Below are positions 1-11,423 of a stretch of 64,000 nt of DNA, piece after piece (the stretch's first letter is position 1; each line of letters opens with the position of its first letter). The notes under the pieces are model-generated. The model saw only the letters and a list, made by a program, of their open reading frames with translations. It was not told where the DNA came from and made no database searches. Position numbers and translations under genes: made by a program. This DNA comes from Rhizopus sp. PT2906 (taxonomy: Eukaryota > Mucoromycota > Mucoromycetes > Mucorales > Rhizopodaceae): the NCBI GenBank assembly GCA_025529335.1, contig JAMYHX010000078.1, positions 52,741 to 116,740 on the forward strand, written 5' to 3'.

Positions 1-1356
1 AAACTAGGAGCAAAGGCGGTGAAGCAGAATGTGAAGTCATCAACTGAATTACCGCCATCTACTTCAAACACAACATCAAAATCAAGCTCTGAAATATCTG
101 AAATATCATCATCAAATACTATCGCGGATGCCATTGCCGCAGACGTGCTCTTGCCCGCTGTCAATAAATTGTCTATGGGGGACGATTTTGCTAATAGCGT
201 TCTTTCTAATCCTCAATTTAACAGCCAGTCGCCCATGAACCATCAACAGCAACAGCAACAACAACAACAACAACAGCATCAGCAAGAAGAACAAAGGCAA
301 CCAGTGCGACCAAAGAGTTATGCGCCAAAAACCGAAGTAAAGTCATACCAAAGAAGCTTCAAAGGAACATCGGATTCTGATAGCTCTGTGGCAACAGAAG
401 ATATACAAAGGAAAAAAATGCTTGCAGAGAGAAAACAGAGAAAGCACAGTAATGCTTCTTCAAGGCTTTCAGCCATTCCTTCTCGAACACCATTTGTATC
501 GCCACTGTGGCAAATGAATCACTCAACCGCTTCCTTTTCTCAAAGTAACAACTTAGAGACTTCATCCATTGACCCTCGTATGATGTTGAACACCAGTTCT
601 CCATTTTTTCATAGCACAGATGTGCTACCGCAGCACCATCCTCAACAATATCAGCGACCAGAACGAATCCGATATGCATCAAGTGTGTCAGGATACAGCC
701 AAAAAGAAAGTCTATCTAGGATTGATGATGATGATACACCTATTGCAGACACATATTCTACCGGAAGCAGCGCAGTCAACCAAACTAGTAGTCGGACAAA
801 AGCTAGATCAGAGCAAGGCTTCATGGATCAGTCTTTGTTCCCCATGATGAATAACGGCTTATCACCGACCGGGCTCATACACACGATTGATGAAAGAAAA
901 AAGCAAGAGTCCATGACAGATGATCAAAAGATGATGTGGAACCGTATGATGCAGCAACAACAATGGATGATGCAACAGGTAGTGCTACAAAAATAGCCAA
1001 ATGCTTGTTTTTTCTAAGTCTTTTTATAGTATATGGGTCAGTGTAATATGATGCCAATGATGATGCCAATGATGGACCCAAGGTTCATGCCACAACCTTT
1101 CATGATGATGGATCCTCGATTTATGCCAGGATCCCCCATGATGATGCCACCGATGTCACCGATGTCACCTGGCATGATGTCTCCTTCACCCACATTGAGC
1201 ACGACTAGTAGCACTCGTCCACGTGGTAATAGTCAGTATTCATCAAAAGAGACAGATTCACATAGGCGATATGAAAAGAGAAACATGTCATCTGCAGGTT
1301 CTGTTACTGAAAGCGTCTATACTACAAAATCCTGGCAAAAACGTAGTAGAAATTAA
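1..1356 (+). CDS. Gln/Met-rich hypothetical protein, 3' part
   Basis: The product is not recognised. The reading frame is open from the left edge, so the start lies outside the window. Two exons are visible: up to 978, a 51-nt intron (CAACAG|gtagtg ... tatag|TATATG), and 1030 to the stop; phase is kept. The first exon is Ser/Thr/Gln-rich with a poly-Q run (about 244-275) and basic patches, so it looks disordered. The last exon is very Met/Pro-rich, with repeats of the type MMDPRFMP and MSPMSPGMM, and ends in a Ser/Arg-rich tail. No catalytic motif or membrane segment is visible. Low complexity suggests a scaffold or regulatory protein, but that is only an inference. The next gene downstream is 1.7 kb away. 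Confidence 0.6.
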
Positions 1357-1659
1357 CCTTTACATCTTTACTTTATATTCCTTAATCCTTCCCTCCTTTT
1401 TTTCTTTCTTTTTGTACATACATGAATTGTCACCCTTTATTATTGCATTGACACACACACACATACATACACAATCTTGGCTGAATTAAACTACAATGTT
1501 AAGTCAGTTTTACTATAGGATGATTATGTCTTTACTTTGTAAATCTGTTGATATATTACATCCATCTTTTGTAATGTATTTAAATTAGCTTCTCTTTAAC
1601 CGTAGTAAAGCTTGAAATTGAGTCAATGTACAATTTGTTACACACAGCATATATTTTAG

Positions 1660-1893
1660 AATAGCAATGTTGCCGAAAAGACGACAGAGGATGTGATATT
1701 CAGCCCTGGTATCAAAAGCTTTTCTAGCTCCTGCCCAAGCTACCATGGCTTCTTCATCCAAGATGCACGCATAGAAAGATGTAAAGAGAGCAATAGGTTT
1801 TTTATTTATTTATTCATTGTTTTTCTGAGAATAATGCGTGGCTAGAAAGCCTATAACCACATCCTCTGTCGTCTTTTCGGCAACATTGCTATT
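1660..1893. repeat. 36-bp perfect inverted repeat, 162-bp spacer
   Basis: The left arm (1660-1695) is the exact reverse complement of the right arm (1858-1893). The match appears to continue imperfectly into the spacer: TCTAG-containing stretches on both inner flanks can be paired with small gaps. Transcripts could fold into a long hairpin. Both arms encode the same short peptide (NSNVAEKTTEDV) when read outward-in, the left arm on plus and the right arm on minus, so this looks like an inverted duplication of a once-coding fragment. Confidence 0.8.
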
Positions 1894-2202
1894 CGTGGCT
1901 GTATATTTTATGGCCGTTATGGTCCATCCCTATTCAAATCCTTTGCATTTTTTTTTTTCATTTAGCCAAACTATCAAACAATCAACACGGTCTTCTAGTG
2001 TCACATCCGGTAACAAATCATAATTTGCTTGATGCTCAATCTTCAGCTGCGCAAGGATGTTTATTGTCTCTTCAAGTGTGGCCTGCGATTGTTCATGCAT
2101 AAATAAAATCATTTCTTCCTTTTTTGTCAATGGCAATATATACTCACGTTCAAGTTCAAGTGTAGTTGAATGAGGTGTCTCAATGGGTTCACTTCTTTTG
2201 CA
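1814..2202 (-). pseudogene. Decayed ORF fragment of unknown family
   Basis: Read on the minus strand, one frame is open for about 100 codons: an acidic/hydrophilic stretch containing EREYILPLTKKEEMILF and TLEETINILAQLKIEHQANY, then a stop near 1930. The same frame continues for about 30 codons into the right arm of the inverted repeat (KTTEDVVIGFLATHYSQKN) and a second stop. There is no credible ATG. The residue pattern is protein-like (amphipathic helices), but no family is recognised. Its position between two repeats suggests a mobile-element remnant. Confidence 0.35.
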
Positions 2203-2306
2203 TTATCATCATTCAATTTTAAAGATATTTCACTTCTGTCTAATTTGTCATGAGCGAAATGTTTGCTTCAGGAAAATGGATCAGTGTCGTACAGCAGAGC
2301 CTAGGG

Positions 2307-2623
2307 ACCAACAAAGCTTTTCAATGTGTGGCGTCAAGCTAAGCATGGCTTTATAAAGTTGCCGACTTGTTTTGTTTCTTTTCAGGAAGAAAGAGATAAA
2401 AAAGGAGTGTTATTATTTATTCTAGTTTTATGTTGTCAGTTGATCAACAAAGATGCAAGAACAAGTGTAATTATAATAATTCGTATTTTATATCAAGAAA
2501 TGAACTGGGCAAGCCTTAGATTAGGCAGAAGCTTTGATAGTGTGAAGTTGTAAAATGATGTCACATGTAGTGCCTAGAAGAAGCGCTCGTAGTATTAGCT
2601 TATTTTCTGGTGCATGTAGTGTT
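2307..2623 (+). repeat. Partial copy of a short inverted-repeat element (copy 1)
   Basis: This stretch closely matches the reverse complement of about 16704-17020. Shared blocks include GACCAACAAAGCTTTTCAAT, GTCAGTTGATCAACAAAGAT and GCCTTAGATTAGGCAG, with scattered substitutions and small indels. Its right end is the same 22-bp terminal sequence (2602-2623) that bounds the other copy. The opposite end is missing, so the copy is truncated by roughly 70 bp. It has no coding capacity of note. Confidence 0.75.
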
Positions 2624-3066
2624 GGCCAAAGACCAAAGCGGAATGGACTTGAAACTATGCGCAGGTGATATTAAATAAAACTTTCTCTTTTCTCTAATAA
2701 ACCATTGGTCTCTCTATCTTCAAAATTTACATAAAAAGAAATGGCTAATATTACAGGGTTATCTTTTTAATATCTAAAGAGTACAGACTTAAATGATTTA
2801 TGAGGTATACACTAGTATATAATAATACAGGTTGTCAGAAGGAAATGTGTGTATTATCGTTAAAAGTGGTATAATACACATTTGTTTTTGGACAGGTGAA
2901 TATTCCTTCAAGAATCAAGTGTACTGAATGGAATAATCGCATCATTTTCAAGTCCAGTAAATAAGAACTTGTATGAGACATCGGACTTTCATGTTGTATT
3001 TGGAGTACCACCACAGAAACAAGAAGTGACACCTTTACTTTTTCTTTTATTCCAAACATAAATCCT

Positions 3067-5905
3067 ATGGTAAATAAAGCTGTCGTAAAAAATGTATTAT
3101 CTGGTGATACTGTCATCTTGAGAGGCAAACCTCGTCCTAACGGTCCTCCTGCTGAAAGACTCTTGGCACTATCCAACGTTCAAGCACCTAGATTAGGAAG
3201 CACATCGAGATCAGATGAGGTACGTGTTCTAGCTTAAGAGAAAGAGAGAGAGAGAAAGAAAGAAAACTAAAACAAGACTAGCCTTTTGGTTTTGAATCTC
3301 GAGAATTTCTTCGAAAGCTGCTCGTAGGTAAAGAAGTTTCTTTCGTTCCTGAATATACCACAACAACACAGCGTGAATACGGTAGCATCTACTTGGCCAA
3401 CGGTGAGAATGTCCAAGAATTAGGTGTAAAGGCTGGTTGGTTAAAAGTACGTGAGGGTGGTAAAACGACTAGTGAAGACAAACAAGATGTCTTGGATCGT
3501 TTAGAGCAGCTACAGAATGAGGCTCAGGCAGCCAAAGTGGGTATGTGGAATGATACTGAAAAGGTAAGACTTGTTACATAAAAAGAGGAAGAGAGAGAGA
3601 CGTAAACTCATAGTAATCATCCCTAGGGTATTCGTGATATATCCTTTACTTTTGAAAAAGATCCTCATGCATTTTTGAACAAATATAAGGGAAAGCCCTT
3701 GAATGGTAAATTTGTGTGTGTGTATATATGTATAGGCATGATTTACTAATGGAGGGGGGAAATACTGTAGCTATTATCGAACAAGTTCGTGATGGATCTA
3801 CTTTCCGCGTCCTATTGCTCTTGCCAGATAATACTCAACAGATTATCACATTAAGCTTATCTGGAATTAAAGCGCCTACTTGTAAACGCGACAATGCTGA
3901 GGACGGTGCTGTCTCAGAACCCTTTGGTGAAGAAGCCAAGTACTTTGTAGAATCCCGTTTACTTCAACGTGGTGTAAAGGTAGTTTTGGAAGGACTATCA
4001 CAGGGACAGACCTTTGTTGGATCCATCCAGCACCCTGCCGGTAACATTGCCGAACTTTTACTTTCTCAGGGCTTGGCTAAATGTATTGACTGGAGTATTA
4101 CCTTGGCAACATCTGGCCCTACTCCTTTAAGAAATGCAGAAAAATTGGCAAAAGAAAAGAAGCTTCGTCTTTGGCGCAATTTTGTTGCAAAAGCACCTAC
4201 TGAGACGAATGAATTTGACGCTACCGTGATTCGTATTATCAGTGGTGATATGGTTCTTGTCAAAACGAAGAATGGCGGAATTGAGAAAAAGATACAGTTT
4301 GCAAGTATCAAACAACCCCCTCGTGGTGCTGGTTCAACAGCCCCTACTTCCAAGAGCAAAGACGTAAAGGAAGTTGGATACCAGTTCGAAGCAAGAGAGT
4401 ATCTGAGAAAGAAGCTGATTGGCAAGCAGGTACATGTTGCGATCGATTATCACAAGCCTGCTCAAGAGGGATTCGAAGCCAAGGATTGTGCAACTGTCAT
4501 TCAGGGAAGCCAAAATGTTGCCGAACAGCTTGTCCTTCGTGGCCTTGCTACTGTCATTCGCCACAGAAAGGACGATGATAACCGTGCTCGTCATTATGAT
4601 CAATTGTTGCTTGCAGAAAAGAAGGCCGAGGAACAGCAAAAGGGCGTTCACAGTCCCAAGGAGCTTCCAGTAACTAGAATCGTCGACGCTTCTGAAAGCG
4701 CTGCCAAGGCTCGTCAATTCTTTACCTTCTTGAAACGTGCTGGTAAGCTCAGTGCCGTTGTCGAGTACGTTTCTAATGGCTCGCGTCTGGCCCTTTGGAT
4801 TCCCAAGGAGAACTGTCGTGTCTCATTTGTGCTCTCTGGTGTTCGTGCACCTCGTGTGGGTCGTACGACAACTGATAAATCTGAGCCTTTTGGTCAAGAA
4901 GCCCTGGACTATGTCTCTCAAAAGTGTCTTCAGCATGATGTTGAAGTTGAAATAGAAAACGTAGACAAGGTTGGAAGTTTTGTTGGTTCATTATTTATCC
5001 AAAGCGAAAACCTGGCTGTATCCTTGCTCGAACGTGGTTTGGCTACAATTCATGAGTATTCTGCAGATGAATCACATCATGTCAACCAACTTTATGGAGC
5101 TGAGCGTCAAGCCAAGAATGAAAAGCGAGGTCTATGGGCAGAAGGTATTAGTGAAGAGGTTGAACAGACAAACACAAATACCAGTACAGGCCCCAATCGC
5201 GAGTATATTGATGTGGTTGTCTCTGAGATATTGAGCGGTTCTCACTTTTACGTACAAAAGGTTACTGATGAAATTCAAAAGCTTGAAGCCTTGATGAAAG
5301 AATTGGATGAATACTATTCTAGCCGTCCTTCAGATCCTACTTTCAAGCCCCGCGTTGGAGATCTTGTCTGCGCCAAGTTTACCGAAGATGATGGATGGTA
5401 TAGAGCCAAGATTCGTCGTATCTCTCACGAAGGTATTGAAGTTCATTATATTGACTATGGTAACTCTGAAACCTTATCATCTGCTCGTGTGCGTGCTCTG
5501 GCCGATAAATTCAAGACATTAAAGCCTCAGGCTCATGAAGCTGTTTTATCCTTTGTAAAGAGCCCCGAACGAGATCAAGATTATGGTATTGAAGCTTATG
5601 AACGATTCCGTCAACTTACAGCCAATAAACAGTTAGTGGCTAATGTTGATGCTCGTGAAGGTAACACGTTATGCCTCACGCTCTACGATTTCCGAAAGTC
5701 TACAAGTGCGGAAGTGAGCGTCAATTTGGATATGGTTCAAGATGGTCAGGCTTATGTTACCCCCAAGGTGCGCTATACCCATGGCAATGAAACTATCATC
5801 AAAACACTCCAGGAAGCTCAAGAACAAGCCATTCGACGACGACTTGGCATGTTTGAATATGGCGATATTACGGGTGATGACGATATTCGAGATACTTATT
5901 ACTAG
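3067..5905 (+). CDS. SND1: Tudor-SN (SND1/p100) staphylococcal-nuclease-like protein
   Basis: Four exons join in phase: 3067-3219, 3282-3563, 3627-3705, 3771-5905, giving 882 aa (family about 900). The start is the ATG opening MVNKAVVKNVLSGDTVILRG, the usual N-terminal SNase repeat. Several SN-like repeats follow (motifs such as AIIEQVRDGSTFRVLLLLP and PFGEEAKYFVESRL). A Tudor domain lies around residues 695-755 (VGDLVCAKFTEDDGWYRAKI, VHYIDYGNSE) with the aromatic-cage residues, then a last SN half-repeat. The acceptor of intron 3 is set by phase and by the conserved junction PLNAIIEQVRDGS; a TACTAAT branch site lies just upstream. The family acts in RNA decay, edited-RNA cleavage, splicing and RISC-associated functions in cytoplasm and stress granules. 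Identification is firm; activity is not shown by sequence. Confidence 0.95.
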
Positions 5906-5947
5906 AAAAAAGTTTTGTCTCCTAATAAAACCTTTTGATTTCTCTGT

Positions 5948-7141
5948 TTATTGAAATGCTACGGTATATTTTTCAGCAACTGCTTTTGAACTGGCGCTGG
6001 CAAAACCAGTGCCTTCAGGTGTCATATCTACAATATCTTTGGATTTCACTTTCTTTTCACAAACATAGCATTTCTTTGATTTCTTTACAAACATATCTAC
6101 GCAGGTATTACAGATAACATGGCCACATGAGCGCATAACTATGAATAAGGATTAACAGCAAGTATAAAATAACTAATGTATACTTACTTGATAACTTGTA
6201 AGCGTTAGTAATCGTCTTTAAGCAAGCAGGACAAACGTTTTTATCCTTGCCACTTCCTTCAGCTTGAAACTTGACATCAATCAATGACTTGATACTACCA
6301 TAAATTCAATGATTAGAAAGAGAAAAAAGAGACGCAACAATAACCTATTGTTTACCTTAGAGGATGAGCCTTTTCTGCGGCATGACACATGACTTGAGTC
6401 TTTACTGGTTTTAAAAGAGATGTATCTGCAGCTGGTGTCAACGAGGGCTATAAGAAGAATGTTTTAGGCAATGTATTGCGTAAACAACAAGAGCCCACTT
6501 ACCACCCAAAATGATGCAATCTTTGGCTTTGTAGCTTCCTCTTTTTCCTCCTTTAGCTGCAAGGAAGTCCTTTCTATATCCTTTTCAGCGACTGATCGAA
6601 TCTCATCCTCTGTTAATTCAAATTTACGCTTTTTTCCACTATGATTACTGCTAATAGAGTCATTCTCATTCTTTTCTGTCTTTTCTTTAGCTTCATTGGC
6701 CTCTGCACTGCCACGACGTCTGTTTCCAAGCATGCTATTCTGTGTTTTATCAAATTCGTCTAATAATGCACGTCTAGCTTCTTCTTCTTGCAATTGTTTC
6801 TTGTTGTTTAATTCTTGAAGTCTTTGCTCCATTTGTTGCTGCTCTAACTTGATGGCTTCCTTTTGTTGTAAAATGCTCTCGTACATACATTCTCTGCAAG
6901 CAATATGTCCTTCAGCACAACAGACAGGATCTCTTGCTGTTTGAAGACATAAAAAGCAGGCGTTGTAATTTCTAAATGAATCTCTACCTAAACGTTGCTA
7001 GATTTGATAATTATAAACATGGTTCAAAGTAGTAGTGTGTGTGTGAAATATGTTTACTCTCTTTGTTCCATATTCAAGCTTATGTGCTTCATGGTATGTA
7101 AACACGCTAGAGGCAGTATTGTTCTTGGAGTGTCGAGGCAT
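5948..7141 (-). CDS. NOSIP: NOSIP-family RING/U-box-like spliceosomal E3 protein
   Basis: Five exons on the minus strand: 7141-7058, 6997-6503, 6447-6356, 6294-6188, 6138-5948, all in phase, 322 aa (human about 300). The N-terminus MPRHSKNNTASSVFTYHE is nearly the family consensus. A first, degenerate Cys-rich half follows (ACFLCLQTARDPVCC and AEGHIACRECMYESIL), then a long Glu/Lys/Gln coiled coil, the junction FWV-PSLTPAAD, and a C-terminal RING-like unit (CPACLKTITNAY, MRSCGHVICNTC, CYVCEKK) ending in PEGTGFAS. In animals NOSIP is a ubiquitin ligase and is found in late spliceosomes. The start codon lies 58 bp from that of CWF19 on the other strand; the 3' end is only 42 bp from the SND1 stop (convergent). 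Confidence 0.93.
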
Positions 7142-7199
7142 TTTCTAAACCAAAAAAAAAAAAAAAATGACAATAATTTTTTTTATTCTTTTTCAAATA
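7142..7199. promoter_or_regulatory. 58-bp shared divergent promoter between NOSIP and CWF19
   Basis: Only 58 bases separate the two start codons. The stretch holds an A15-16 tract followed by a T-rich block and no TATA box. With two oppositely oriented start codons this close, 5' UTRs must be very short or overlap. An alternative in-frame ATG at 7167 for the plus-strand gene would shorten the gap further but adds a hydrophobic extension not expected in the family. Confidence 0.6.
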
Positions 7200-9525
7200 A
7201 TGGGAAATCATAAGCATAAAAAAGAAAAATCGTCTAAAAAGGAGCATAAAGAAAGCAGCAGAGAACATAAAAAACATAAAAAGAGTAGCAGACAAAAGGA
7301 CGATGAGATCGATTATTCAGATCCTTCATTATGGGTCGAAGCAGAAGATAACACTGAAATGACTCCAGCAGAGTATCTAAGAAATCAACAACAAAATACT
7401 GATGCGAAGAATAATCTATCACAAGAGACTATGGAACAACCCATGCAAGAAAATGCTAGACACGGTTGGATGCTTGACAGTGGATTCGATTTTGGATCTT
7501 TAGGTACAGCCAGGCAGAAAGAGGAAGACAAGTCAAAGCCAAATCCCGATGAAGTAAGAAAGCTTCAAGATAAAAAAAAAAAAGACTTTAACTTGCTATT
7601 TCTTAGCCCAAGATCAGTTCACGCGAACTTAACCGACATTTAGTGCAGGGCCTTAGCACTGACGAGATTCCACAACAAAAGCCTTCGATAAGGTTTGGTG
7701 ATGCTGGATCGAATTGGAGAATGATGAAGCTAAAACGAACAAAAGAACAGGCAGAGGATGAAGGTAGACCGCTTTGGGAAGTAGGCATCGAGAGATACGG
7801 TTCTGCTGAGAAATTTCAAGAAGCATTGGACGAAAGAGAGTATTTAGACAATCGAAAGAGATCTCGAACGGATGACAGACAGAGGAATTATGATGATCGC
7901 CGTAGAGACAGACGCGATAACAACAAACGCAGCAGTCCCGACGATAGACGAAAAGAACAGCACGAACAAAGTGATGATGGTGGACGTAGATTTATGTTTA
8001 CCAATAATAATCCCATACAAAGAACGTTTAGACGTCCTGAACCTCCTAAACGTCAGCGTTCACCAACACCTGAGCCCGAGAGACGTCAGCCTGAGCCAAA
8101 ACAAGAGCCAGAACCAGCCAATACGCAAACACCAGTGCCCACTCCTCCTATCTATTCAATGCCAAGTGTTCAGCAAGTATCAAGTGTACAGCCTCTAACA
8201 CGAGATCAGCTCAATAAACTGAACGCTAAACTAGTAAAAGCACGATTAATAGGCGCTGACAATGTCGCAGAACTAGAAAAGGAGTATGAGGAGGAGCTAC
8301 AGAGATTCGAACAGGCTCAGAAAGGTGTTACAGTCCTACCTACCTTTGACAGTCAAGGCCGCTTACATGATTATGCACTCAATCAAAAGAGTCAGCAGCC
8401 TGAAGAATTGAAGGGAAAAAAGAAATATGAAGGAACACATGATAGAGTAACAGGTGAACGCATTCGATATGGGACAGCAGACGATACACTTTCCTTGGTT
8501 GAAATGGTTCGACAAGAAAAGGCAGGTGGTAGAAGCTTTGATATGGACATGGAATTCGCTAATCGCATCGTAAGCGATGCTTCATTTGAGGTAAGATAGA
8601 TTCATATTTGGGTCCTATGCCAAATTTAACAATACAATAAGAACAATTTAGATTATATGGATGAGAAGGCAGATATTATTGCTTCAAAGAAAGGTCAAAC
8701 GGAAGAACAAAAGATGAAAAGGGCCATAACGGGTAAGATGGAGATTAACTGGGATGTATGAGCTAACATTATTACAGACTATAAACGTACTCAAGACGCA
8801 TTGGAACGCTGTAGATTTTGCTATCATGATGATAAGCCTCCTCAGCTTGCCATGGTTTCTCTTGCTGCAACATGCTATCTTGCTTTACCAAATGTCCATG
8901 AACTTACACCAGGCCATTGTATGATTGTACCTCTTCAACATGTGACCAGTATGCTCGAGTGTGATGATGATGTGTGGACTGAAGTGAGAGTAAGTATTAT
9001 ATGAAAACAAAAGAGGGGGATTTCATAGCTGAATGGTTGTTATTATAGAATTTCCAAAAGTGCTTAATGAAAATGTTCCATGAACAAAACCGAGGAACGA
9101 TATTTATGGAAACAGTAGTCAACCTTCGATCACATAGACATACGGTTATTGAAGCCATACCAGTGCCTTATGATGTCTATGATGATGCGCCTGCTTACTT
9201 TAGAGAAGCCATCATGTCGTCGGAGGAAGAGTGGTCACAACATAAAAAATTAATTGATACAACCGAACGAGGGTTTCGCCGCTCGATGGTGAAGAACTTG
9301 CCTTATTTCCATGTCTGGTTTGGTCTCGATAAAGGATATGGGCATGTTATTGAAAATACGAGTAATTTTCCTTACTGGTTTGGTAAAGAAGTGATTGCTG
9401 GTATGATGGATATTGGGCCAGAACTATGGCGTCGACCTAAATTCTACGATTACAGCGTAAACCCTCATCGACAGGAAGAGTTTTTGAAATCTTGGGAAAA
9501 ATGGGATTGGACATCAGCCTTGTAA
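7200..9525 (+). CDS. CWF19: CWF19-like pre-mRNA splicing / lariat-debranching-associated protein
   Basis: Five exons: 7200-7553, 7607-8590, 8642-8732, 8778-8989, 9049-9525, in phase, 705 aa. The N-terminus is a Lys/His/Ser-rich basic tract (MGNHKHKKEKSSKKEHKE). Next come RHGWMLDSGFDFGSLGT, a low-complexity Arg/Asp/Pro-rich middle, a helical region ending in MEFANRIVSDASFE, and the CwfJ N-domain (HIT-like: ERCRFCYHDDKPP, LTPGHCMIVPLQH, with the H..H type motif). The CwfJ C-domain follows (LPYFHVWFGLDKGYGHVIE, FPYWFGKEVIAGMMD). CWF19L2/Cwf19 proteins associate with the post-splicing Cdc5/Prp19 complex and act near lariat debranching in the nucleus. The start at 7200 is preferred over the upstream in-frame ATG (7167). 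It is paired head-to-head with NOSIP, another spliceosome component. Confidence 0.94.
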
Positions 9526-10027
9526 ATGAATAAACCTTCTTAATCCTGATTTTCGTTTTCATTTATATTTTTATATTAAATCTTCATCGCCTGTCCACAC
9601 TTGTTGATCCCTTGTTCAGTGACGGATCCAAGCTCTAGCTAAACGACGTTAAAGTCCTAATCAATCGCAGATTCAATCGTATTTTCTGTTCCTAAATATG
9701 ATCGCACAACTTGTGGTCTTTTCATCTGCATTTGTTTTAACTTTGAAAGCAGTAATAAATGAATATATCAAGGAAATAGAATCATGTAATTTTAATAGAG
9801 ACTCAAAGAAAAGAAAAAGCAAGAATAAAAATAAAAAACAAATGATATCAATTCAAATAATGAACAAGTTTTTGAAGAGGCTTGCCTACAAGCAAATACA
9901 TCTCGGTCATGTGTGTGCACGACTCCAAAAAAATCCCAGTTTACTATTAATAATGATCTGAATTATGTTGAATAATTTACATTTCTTTGTTTTATTAAGG
10001 ACGACTTGACATGAAAAGACTGTACAG
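9526..10027. other. Intergenic, convergent 3' flanks
   Basis: This lies between two convergent genes. It contains AT-rich sequence and an A-rich stretch near 9790-9850. A plus-strand ORF here (about 9698-9961) is Lys/Asn-rich with no recognisable content and is not called. The terminal 60 bases form the 3' UTR of the deacetylase. Confidence 0.5.
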
Positions 10028-11423
10028 TTATAATTCAACTTCTTCACCAGCAATAAACACACGCTTCACTTGGATATCATCGTTGGAGTCATCTAGAAAT
10101 ACAATGTCGGCATCAGCGCCAACGTTCAGGGTACCTTTTTGATTATCAATGCCCAGCATACGAGCAGGATGAAGTGTAGCAGCTTCTACAGCCTCTACTA
10201 TGCTACAGTTTGTGAATTTTTTAAAGTTTCGAATGCACTGGTCAATGGTAATTGTGCTACCAGCCAAAGTTCTGGTACCCTTGATATAGGCTCCACCCTT
10301 CTCATCTACTTCAACTTCACTACCTCCGAGGATATAGACGCCCTTGGGAAGACCCATGGCTGACAGTGTATCTGTAACCAATACAGCACCTGTAGGATGA
10401 GAATAATAAGCAATACGGATAGAGTTTGGATGGACGTGAACACCATCGCAGATAAGACCGTAGAAAGGACGAGGATCAGGTTGTTGTCTGTCAGGAGATG
10501 TTCCAGATGCTTCAGGATGGCGAGAGCTAGTGGCAGGAATGGGTAAGTCAGCTGCACCTAATACACCGATCAGACCAGGATCACGATGATGAAACTAGAA
10601 ACACACGGTGAGCTTACTTTGATAGTAACCATTTTACTACTTACTGCCTGCATTGCATTAAACAAATGGGTGATACTGCTGGCGCCTTTAGTTACCGCTT
10701 CTTCCGCTTGGGCAATCTTACAAGCAGAGTGTCCCATGGAAACGACAATGTTTCTTTTCACCAAGTCAGGAATTGCATTACAGATACCTTCAATCTCTGG
10801 AGCTAAGGTAATTATTCTGACTGCATCACTTCCTTTCTTGAGCTGAGATCCATAGGCTTCATCAAGGTCTTCAATTCCACGTTTGGCATCTTTAAAGACT
10901 CCAGGATTATGTGCGCCCTTTTTTTCATAAGATATAAATGGACCTTCGACATGAGCGCCAAGAATAGTTGCACCTGCAGAGGCACTTCCAGGACGATTGT
11001 TAAGTAAAGGCAGGACCTTTAAAAAAAGAGTTTTTAGAGACTGATGTAAAGAATGACGTCAATAGTTACCTTTTCATATACTTCAGGACATGAACTAACC
11101 ACAGTAGGACAAAAAGCAGTACAACCAAACTTCAAAAGTCCTTTAGCCACTTTACTAATATTTTGTTCTATCACTTCAACAGGTTCATCATGGTCAGCAA
11201 AGTCTATTCCATAAGCACCATTGATTTGGGTATCAATAAATCCTGGTACGACAAGTAAGCCTTGAGCATCAATAATTTCATCAGCATCCCGACGAGCAGA
11301 AAAGAATAAATTTTGGGGATGAATGATTTTTCCATTTTGATACCAAAGATAAGAATCTGTAACGATTTCATGGTTTAAAAGGATTCTTGCGTTAATGATT
11401 TTGTAGATTTTATCAGAAGCCAT
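10028..11423 (-). CDS. DAC1: N-acetylglucosamine-6-phosphate deacetylase
   Basis: Three exons on the minus strand: 11423-11070, 11016-10645, 10594-10028, phase 0 at both junctions, 430 aa, the usual length. Signature motifs in order: GFIDTQINGAYGIDF near the N-terminus, the metal-site loop GAHVEGPF (about residue 139), SMGHSA, THLFNAM (about 234), DGVHVHP (about 292) and VTDTLSAMG with the catalytic Asp (about 317). The enzyme removes the acetyl group from GlcNAc-6-P in the cytosol, feeding chitin-derived amino sugar into glycolysis. The junction FNAMQA-FHHRDPG is strongly conserved and confirms the last intron. No other GlcNAc-catabolic gene (kinase, deaminase, transporter) is seen nearby. 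Confidence 0.95.

Larger units (their letters stand above)
1357..3066. other. Repeat-rich intergenic stretch
   Basis: No intact gene is seen. It begins with the T-rich 3' flank of the upstream gene and a CA/TA microsatellite near 1450. It then holds a 36-bp inverted repeat, a decayed minus-strand ORF and a partial short-repeat copy, all listed separately. The last 400 bases are AT-rich and form the 5' flank of SND1. Confidence 0.6.

Noticed and set aside
2835..3176. 113-codon minus-strand ORF over the SND1 5' end
   Set aside because: Lies antisense to the conserved first exon of SND1 and has no motif of its own.
9698..9961. 87-codon plus-strand ORF between CWF19 and the deacetylase
   Set aside because: Lys/Asn-rich AT-driven composition, no motif, located in convergent 3' flanks.
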